In this document: one piece after another, positions 6,435-9,788 of the stretch
Numbering within the stretch: the stretch's first letter is position 1
Layout: each line of letters begins with the position of its first letter
NCBI GenBank assembly: GCA_027487195.1
Contig: JAIYEB010000006.1
Span: forward strand, 1-9,788
Source: Hyphomicrobiales bacterium
GTDB taxonomy: Bacteria > Pseudomonadota > Alphaproteobacteria > Rhizobiales > UBA4765
Direction of reading: 5' to 3'
Length of the DNA stretch: 9,788 nt
The notes under the pieces: model-generated
The model's database searches: none
Seen by the model: only the letters and a program-made list of their open reading frames with translations
What the model was told of the DNA's origin: nothing
Translations under genes and position numbers: made by a program

Positions 6435-7157
6435 TCAGGCTTTTGGTGGCGGCATCAGCTCAATGGCTGGCTTCCAACCTTTGAGGCCTTCAAAACGCTT
6501 CAGCCATGCCGATATCAAGGGATAGGCCTTGAGGTCATAACCGCCCTCACCCGCAAAGCTGACAACGCCGTAAAGATCGATGTCTGCAACCGTTGCGCTT
6601 TTGCCAACGATCCAATCCCTGCCCTTGAGGTGCGCCTCGAGCACATCAAGCGCCGTCTTTCCAAGCGCTGTGTAGACCTTCAGCACTTCGTCATGGGCCT
6701 GCAGGAAGCCGCGCGCTGCGGCCCGGGGGCGGAAAATGTTCGGGTTCAGGCGATCAAACGCCCAGAACATCCATTCTCGAACGGAAAGCTTGTCTGCAGC
6801 CGACTTGCCGCCCATCTTTCCGGTCTTCTCTGACAGGTACAGCAGGATCGACGCCGACTGGTTCAATGTGATCTTGCCATCTTCGAGGCAAGGCACCTGG
6901 CCATAGCGGTTGAGCGCCATGAATTCGGGTGCCTTGTGCTTCCCCGCCCTCAGATCGACGTGGTGGAACGTGTAGGGCTGACCCATCATCGAAAGCCCAA
7001 GCGCCACCTTGTAGGAAGGGCCCGAGAGAAACACGCCGTGAAGCGTCATTGCCTTTGATTTCGGCGCGGCAGCTTTCGAGGCTTTCGGAGCGGTCTTTGC
7101 AGCAGCGCTCGTTGCGCGCTTTGGTTTTGCTGTAGCGGCAGCAGGTTTCTTCGCCAT
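6435..7157 (-). CDS. Glutathione S-transferase-like protein with a Lys/Ala-rich N-terminal tail
   Basis: A 240-residue protein. Residues 37-115 match the thioredoxin-like GST N-terminal domain: SGPSYKVALGLSMMGQPY, the cis-Pro region NRYGQVPCLEDG (83-94) and LNQSASILLYLSE (98-110) at the glutathione gamma-glutamyl site. Residues 125-235 are the helical C-terminal domain, with SATVADIDLYG (187-197) as the N-capping/hydrophobic-staple motif. Family members conjugate glutathione to electrophiles or reduce peroxides; the substrate is unknown. The first 36 residues hold 9 Lys, 1 Arg and 15 Ala and no acidic residue, like histone-H1 or AlgP tails, and are absent from ordinary GSTs. The ATG at 7157 is supported by GGGAGG 5 nt upstream, whereas Met37 has no properly spaced site, so the tail is probably translated. 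A longer frame upstream runs antisense into the DedA gene and is rejected. Confidence 0.88.
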   Translation of the reverse strand: MAKKPAAATAKPKRATSAAAKTAPKASKAAAPKSKAMTLHGVFLSGPSYKVALGLSMMGQPYTFHHVDLRAGKHKAPEFMALNRYGQVPCLEDGKITLNQSASILLYLSEKTGKMGGKSAADKLSVREWMFWAFDRLNPNIFRPRAAARGFLQAHDEVLKVYTALGKTALDVLEAHLKGRDWIVGKSATVADIDLYGVVSFAGEGGYDLKAYPLISAWLKRFEGLKGWKPAIELMPPPKA

Positions 7158-7162
7158 GTGGT

Positions 7163-7168
7163 CCTCCC
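7163..7168 (-). promoter_or_regulatory. GST ribosome binding site fixing the tailed start
   Basis: GGGAGG on the minus strand lies 5 nt before the ATG at 7157. It places the start before the Lys/Ala-rich tail and not at the Met that begins the GST fold. Confidence 0.7.
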
Positions 7169-7174
7169 GACCCG

Positions 7175-7230
7175 GCCCATTGAGGGCTCTTGCGCCAAGC
7201 TGCGACAGAATGTTGGCGCGCGCAATGGGC
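7175..7230. promoter_or_regulatory. Two-tier inverted repeat in the GST/DedA divergent region
   Basis: Outer arms GCCCATTG (7175-7182) and CAATGGGC (7223-7230) are perfect reverse complements. Nested between them, GCGCCAA (7192-7198) and TTGGCGC (7213-7219) are also perfect reverse complements around a 14-nt centre. The dyad lies 18-73 nt upstream of the GST start, within the 129-nt gap 7158-7286 that must hold promoters for both genes. It could be an operator or an RNA hairpin in the GST leader. A TTGACT at 7237-7242 could be a -35 box for the DedA gene, but I see no good -10 box. Confidence 0.4.
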
Positions 7231-7286
7231 GCGGCGTTGACTGAAACCGCCTTGACCTTCACACAGACCGAAAGCGCGGAGCATTC

Positions 7287-7817
7287 ATGACATTTGCTGA
7301 TCTCACGAACGATGCAATGGCCTTCATCCGGGCCAATCAGGCCTGGGCCCCATGGATTGCGTTTGGCCTCGCGTTTGGCGAAAGCCTCGTCGTTGTCTCG
7401 TTCTTCGTGCCAGCCGTCGGCATCCTGTTCGGGATCGGGCTCCTGATCGGTTCGCAAGGTCTGTCATTCTGGCCTGTGTTCAGTGCCATCGTGATTGGCG
7501 CCAGCCTTGGCAATCTCGTGTCATGGTACATCGGCATCCATTACGGCGAGGCTTTCAAGCAGTGGAAGCCGATCCGCAATCGGCCGAAGGTGGTTGAAGC
7601 GAGCGAGCGCTTCTTCAAGACCTATGGCTTTCTCGGCATCTTCATCGGTCGCTTCTTTGGCCCGCTTCATGGGACCATTGCGACTGTTGCTGCGATTGCG
7701 AAAATGAATCCGCTGATTTTTCATATCTCGAACTGGGCCTCAGCAGCGGTCTGGGCTGCGGCGATCCTTGGTGGGGGCAGCCAGAGCGGCGAGTTGCTCC
7801 GCCGCTTTGTGGGCTAG
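7287..7817 (+). CDS. DedA-family (VTT domain) inner-membrane protein
   Basis: A 176-residue polytopic protein. Hydrophobic segments lie near residues 20-55, 61-85, 113-138 and 145-163. The pattern is that of DedA/VTT proteins: GESLVVVSFFVPAVGILFGIGLL (31-53), GASLGNLVSWYIGIHYG (71-87) and FLGIFIGRFFGPLHGTIATVAAIAKMN (115-141). The family is linked to phospholipid (undecaprenyl phosphate or phosphatidylethanolamine) flipping and proton-motive-force homeostasis; this member's cargo is unknown. Glu32 and Arg122 match conserved charged positions of E. coli DedA proteins. The second Arg is His128, and the usual acidic residue about 12 after the Glu is hydrophobic. It is shorter than typical members (about 190-220). 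GGAG lies 5 nt before the ATG at 7287. The asparaginase gene begins 5 nt after its stop, so the two are probably one transcript. Confidence 0.88.
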   Translation: MTFADLTNDAMAFIRANQAWAPWIAFGLAFGESLVVVSFFVPAVGILFGIGLLIGSQGLSFWPVFSAIVIGASLGNLVSWYIGIHYGEAFKQWKPIRNRPKVVEASERFFKTYGFLGIFIGRFFGPLHGTIATVAAIAKMNPLIFHISNWASAAVWAAAILGGGSQSGELLRRFVG

Positions 7818-7822
7818 ATGCG

Positions 7823-8845
7823 ATGACAAATCCTGTGCTGGTCGAGGTCGTGCGCGGCAACCTCGTTGAAAGCGTCCATTCCGGCGCGCTTCATGTGGTC
7901 GATGGCGATGGCAAGACCGTGCTCTCCATCGGCGATGTGGATCGCCTGATCTATCCCCGCTCGGCGATCAAGGCCTTGCAGGCCTTGCCGCTTGTTGAAA
8001 GTGGCGCACCCGAACGGTTCGGGCTCGGCGATGCCGAACTTGCAATTGCCTGCGCGTCTCACAATGGCGAAGAAAGCCATGCGGCTACCGCAAAGGGCAT
8101 GCTTGAAAGCGCAGGCCACAGCGAGGCAACGCTTGAATGCGGACCACACTGGCCAAATCTCTGGATCGAGCCTGCTCTCGAGCTCGCACGTGCGCACAAA
8201 GCGCCCTCGCAGCTCCACAACAACTGTTCAGGCAAACATGCGGGCTTTGTTTGTCTTGCCTGCGCGACCGGGCATGACCCGCAGGGCTACATTTCGCCCA
8301 CCCACCCCGTGCAGCGCTTTGTGGCGCAGTCCATTTCGGACATGACGGATTTTCGCATCGATCAGGACAGCGTCTATGGCATTGACGGGTGTTCGGCACC
8401 GAACTGGGCCTTGCCATTGCGCGCGCTTGCCCTTGGCTTTGCGCGTTTTGCAACCGGACATGGTGTTGGGCCGGAACGCGCCGAGGCCGCAGCGCGCCTG
8501 AGGCAGGCCGTTGCCGCCCGGCCGGACATGGTGGCCGGCACCAAGCGCTTTGATACCGAGGTGATGCGGCTCCTGGGCGCGCGGGCCTTCATCAAGGTCG
8601 GCGCGGAAGGCGTCTACTGCGCAAGCCTGCCCGAACCGGGCCTTGGCGTCGCCATCAAGATCGATGATGGCGCCACGCGCGCAGCCGAGGTCGTCATGGC
8701 CGAGATCCTCGCGCGCTTCCTCAACCTGCCTGAGGCCATGAGCGCAGGTCTCGAGCGGTTTCAAAAGCCCGAGATCGCAAACTGGCGCGGTACGCGAACG
8801 GGATTTATTCGCGCATCAGGCGCACTCCTGACCAACGCGAGATAA
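7823..8845 (+). CDS. L-asparaginase, Rhizobium etli (zinc, L-asparaginase II Pfam) type
   Basis: A 340-residue enzyme of the asparaginase class first characterised in Rhizobium etli, unrelated to E. coli AnsA/AnsB. It hydrolyses L-asparagine to aspartate and ammonia. The catalytic Ser-Lys elements are visible as Ser47 and Lys50 in YPRSAIKALQALP, Ser79 in ACASHNGEESH and Lys258 in IKVGAEGVYC. The zinc-site residues are Cys135 and Lys138 in NNCSGKHAG and Cys190 in GIDGCSAPNWALPL. These correspond closely to the residues described for the R. etli enzyme ReAV, as I recall them. Length is normal and no signal peptide is seen, so it is cytoplasmic. It lies 5 nt downstream of the DedA gene, without a strong ribosome binding site of its own, which suggests translation linked to the upstream gene. 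It converges on the carboxypeptidase gene with a 16-nt gap. Confidence 0.95.
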   Translation: MTNPVLVEVVRGNLVESVHSGALHVVDGDGKTVLSIGDVDRLIYPRSAIKALQALPLVESGAPERFGLGDAELAIACASHNGEESHAATAKGMLESAGHSEATLECGPHWPNLWIEPALELARAHKAPSQLHNNCSGKHAGFVCLACATGHDPQGYISPTHPVQRFVAQSISDMTDFRIDQDSVYGIDGCSAPNWALPLRALALGFARFATGHGVGPERAEAAARLRQAVAARPDMVAGTKRFDTEVMRLLGARAFIKVGAEGVYCASLPEPGLGVAIKIDDGATRAAEVVMAEILARFLNLPEAMSAGLERFQKPEIANWRGTRTGFIRASGALLTNAR

Positions 8846-8853
8846 TCTCCGCG
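8836..8853. terminator. Weak hairpin at the asparaginase stop codon
   Basis: CGCGAGA and TCT-C-CGCG pair as a 7-bp stem with one bulged C, leaving the stop codon TAA as the loop. It lies at the 16-nt junction between convergent genes. The T-run of an intrinsic terminator is absent on both strands, so any termination role is speculative. Confidence 0.25.
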
Positions 8854-8861
8854 AGCATCAG

Positions 8862-9788
8862 CTAGGACAGGCTAACCCCATACACATTCGTGTATTTGTT
8901 GCGCAGATACGCAACGTAGGGTGCTGGATCGAGCGCGCGCCCGGTCGCCTTGATCAGGAGCTCATCGCGCGTAAAGCGCCGCCCATGCTGATGGACGTTC
9001 TCGCGCAGGTACGCCTGCAGCGGGTCGTAATTGCCAACACCAAGGGCTGTCTCGATCTCCGGGTTTGATTTCCGCAGCGCATCAAACAGCTGGGCGGCCA
9101 TGACGTTTCCGATTGTGTAGTTGCAGAATGTGCCGATCTGGCAGGTCGACCAGTGAATGTCCTGCAGGACACCACGCCGATCGTCCGGCACATCAAGACC
9201 AAGCTCGCGCTTGATCACTGCGTTCCAGGCCTCCGGCAAATCCTTGACCTTAAGTGAGCCATCAATCAGCGACTGCTCGATTTCGGTCCTGAGCATGATG
9301 TGGAAATCGTAGGTCAGCTCATCCGCCTCGACACGAATGAAGCCGGGACGTGCGCGATTGACTGCGCGGTAGAACGTCTCGACATCAATGTCGTCAAGCG
9401 TGCCCGGAAAGGCCGCCTGAAGCTCGTGGTAGTGCAGCTTCCAGAACGCAAGACTGCGCCCGATCTGGTTTTCATAAAGCCGCGACTGGCTTTCATGCGC
9501 GCCGAAACTGACGCCCCCCACCGCATAGTAGCCAACAAGGTCGGTTGCGAGTGTTGTGCGGGTATAGGCAGGATCAACGCCCTGTTCATAGATGCCGTGA
9601 CCGGCCTCATGAAGCGCGCCAAACAGGCTTGCAGGCAGGAAATTGCGATAGAACCGGGTTGTGATGCGCACATCATTGCGCGTGAACGAGATTTCGAAGG
9701 GATGGACGGTATTGTCGAGCCGTCCGCGGTTGAGGTCATAGCCAATCTTTGACGCCATTTTCAGCGCAAAGGCATGCTGGCGATCCTC
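8862..9788 (-). CDS. M32-family (Taq-type) metallocarboxypeptidase, partial (C-terminal part)
   Basis: The reading frame enters open from the right edge and gives the last 308 residues of a protein that normally has about 500, so the N-terminal part is outside the window. All M32 signature blocks in this part are present in order: HPF (residues 29-31), DVRITTRF (39-46), the zinc-binding HEAGH (60-64), HESQSRLYEN (98-107, with the third zinc ligand Glu), IRVEADELTYDFHIMLR and GVLQDIHWS. These enzymes are cytoplasmic zinc carboxypeptidases that remove C-terminal residues from peptides, with broad specificity except for Pro. A Met 10 residues from the edge (position 9758) is internal, because the upstream sequence continues the conserved domain (RQHAFALKMASKIGYD). 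It ends 16 nt from the asparaginase stop, in convergent orientation. No damage is seen. Confidence 0.95.
   Translation of the reverse strand, partial: EDRQHAFALKMASKIGYDLNRGRLDNTVHPFEISFTRNDVRITTRFYRNFLPASLFGALHEAGHGIYEQGVDPAYTRTTLATDLVGYYAVGGVSFGAHESQSRLYENQIGRSLAFWKLHYHELQAAFPGTLDDIDVETFYRAVNRARPGFIRVEADELTYDFHIMLRTEIEQSLIDGSLKVKDLPEAWNAVIKRELGLDVPDDRRGVLQDIHWSTCQIGTFCNYTIGNVMAAQLFDALRKSNPEIETALGVGNYDPLQAYLRENVHQHGRRFTRDELLIKATGRALDPAPYVAYLRNKYTNVYGVSLS

Noticed and set aside
7158..7457. 100-codon N-terminal extension of the GST frame
   Set aside because: The added residues resemble no domain and lie antisense to the DedA coding start. The ATG at 7157 has a strong ribosome binding site.

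Overview
The window reads as chromosomal DNA from an alphaproteobacterium, most likely of the Hyphomicrobiales (Rhizobiales) type. The main reason is an AcpXL-type acyl carrier protein followed by fabZ-like and two fabF-like genes. That is the gene order rhizobia and Brucella use to build the very-long-chain hydroxy fatty acid of lipid A. High G+C, dense gene packing and an asparaginase of the Rhizobium etli zinc type fit the same group. The genus cannot be fixed from the sequence alone.

Layout. Positions 1-2152 read leftward: guaB (IMP dehydrogenase), then 43 nt later a membrane-anchored endonuclease/exonuclease/phosphatase-family protein that runs off the left edge. A 281-nt divergent intergenic region (2153-2433) follows. 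Positions 2434-6405 form a compact rightward five-gene operon: carrier protein (acpXL), 3-hydroxyacyl dehydratase (fabZ-like), ketosynthase-like protein without catalytic residues, active ketosynthase, and SDR-type ketoreductase. A glutathione S-transferase-like gene (6435-7157) reads leftward and converges on the operon. A DedA-family membrane protein and a zinc-type L-asparaginase (7287-8845) read rightward, 5 nt apart. An M32 (Taq-type) carboxypeptidase enters from the right edge, reading leftward (8862-9788). Every gap is under 300 nt. I see no tRNA or rRNA genes, insertion sequences, phage genes or CRISPR repeats.

How the genes work together. The operon encodes almost a full elongation cycle on its own carrier: condensation, 3-keto reduction and dehydration. 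It has no enoyl reductase. Of the two ketosynthase-fold proteins, the second (4385-5656) keeps the Cys-His-His triad and active-site Lys. The first (3183-4373) has lost the Cys, the first His and the Lys, so the pair resembles a ketosynthase/chain-length-factor heterodimer of type II polyketide and aryl-polyene systems. Compared with the rhizobial cluster, the alcohol dehydrogenase-like gene and the lpxXL acyltransferase are missing, and a FabG-like reductase stands in their place. The operon is either a variant very-long-chain fatty acid system using shared enoyl reductase and acyltransferase, or a carrier-bound polyene/polyketide-like pathway. This is the part of the window most worth a second look.

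The remaining genes look like ordinary chromosomal neighbours (purine synthesis, glutathione metabolism, membrane homeostasis, amino-acid and peptide breakdown). Unusual details are a histone-H1-like Lys/Ala tail on the GST and a two-tier dyad upstream of it.
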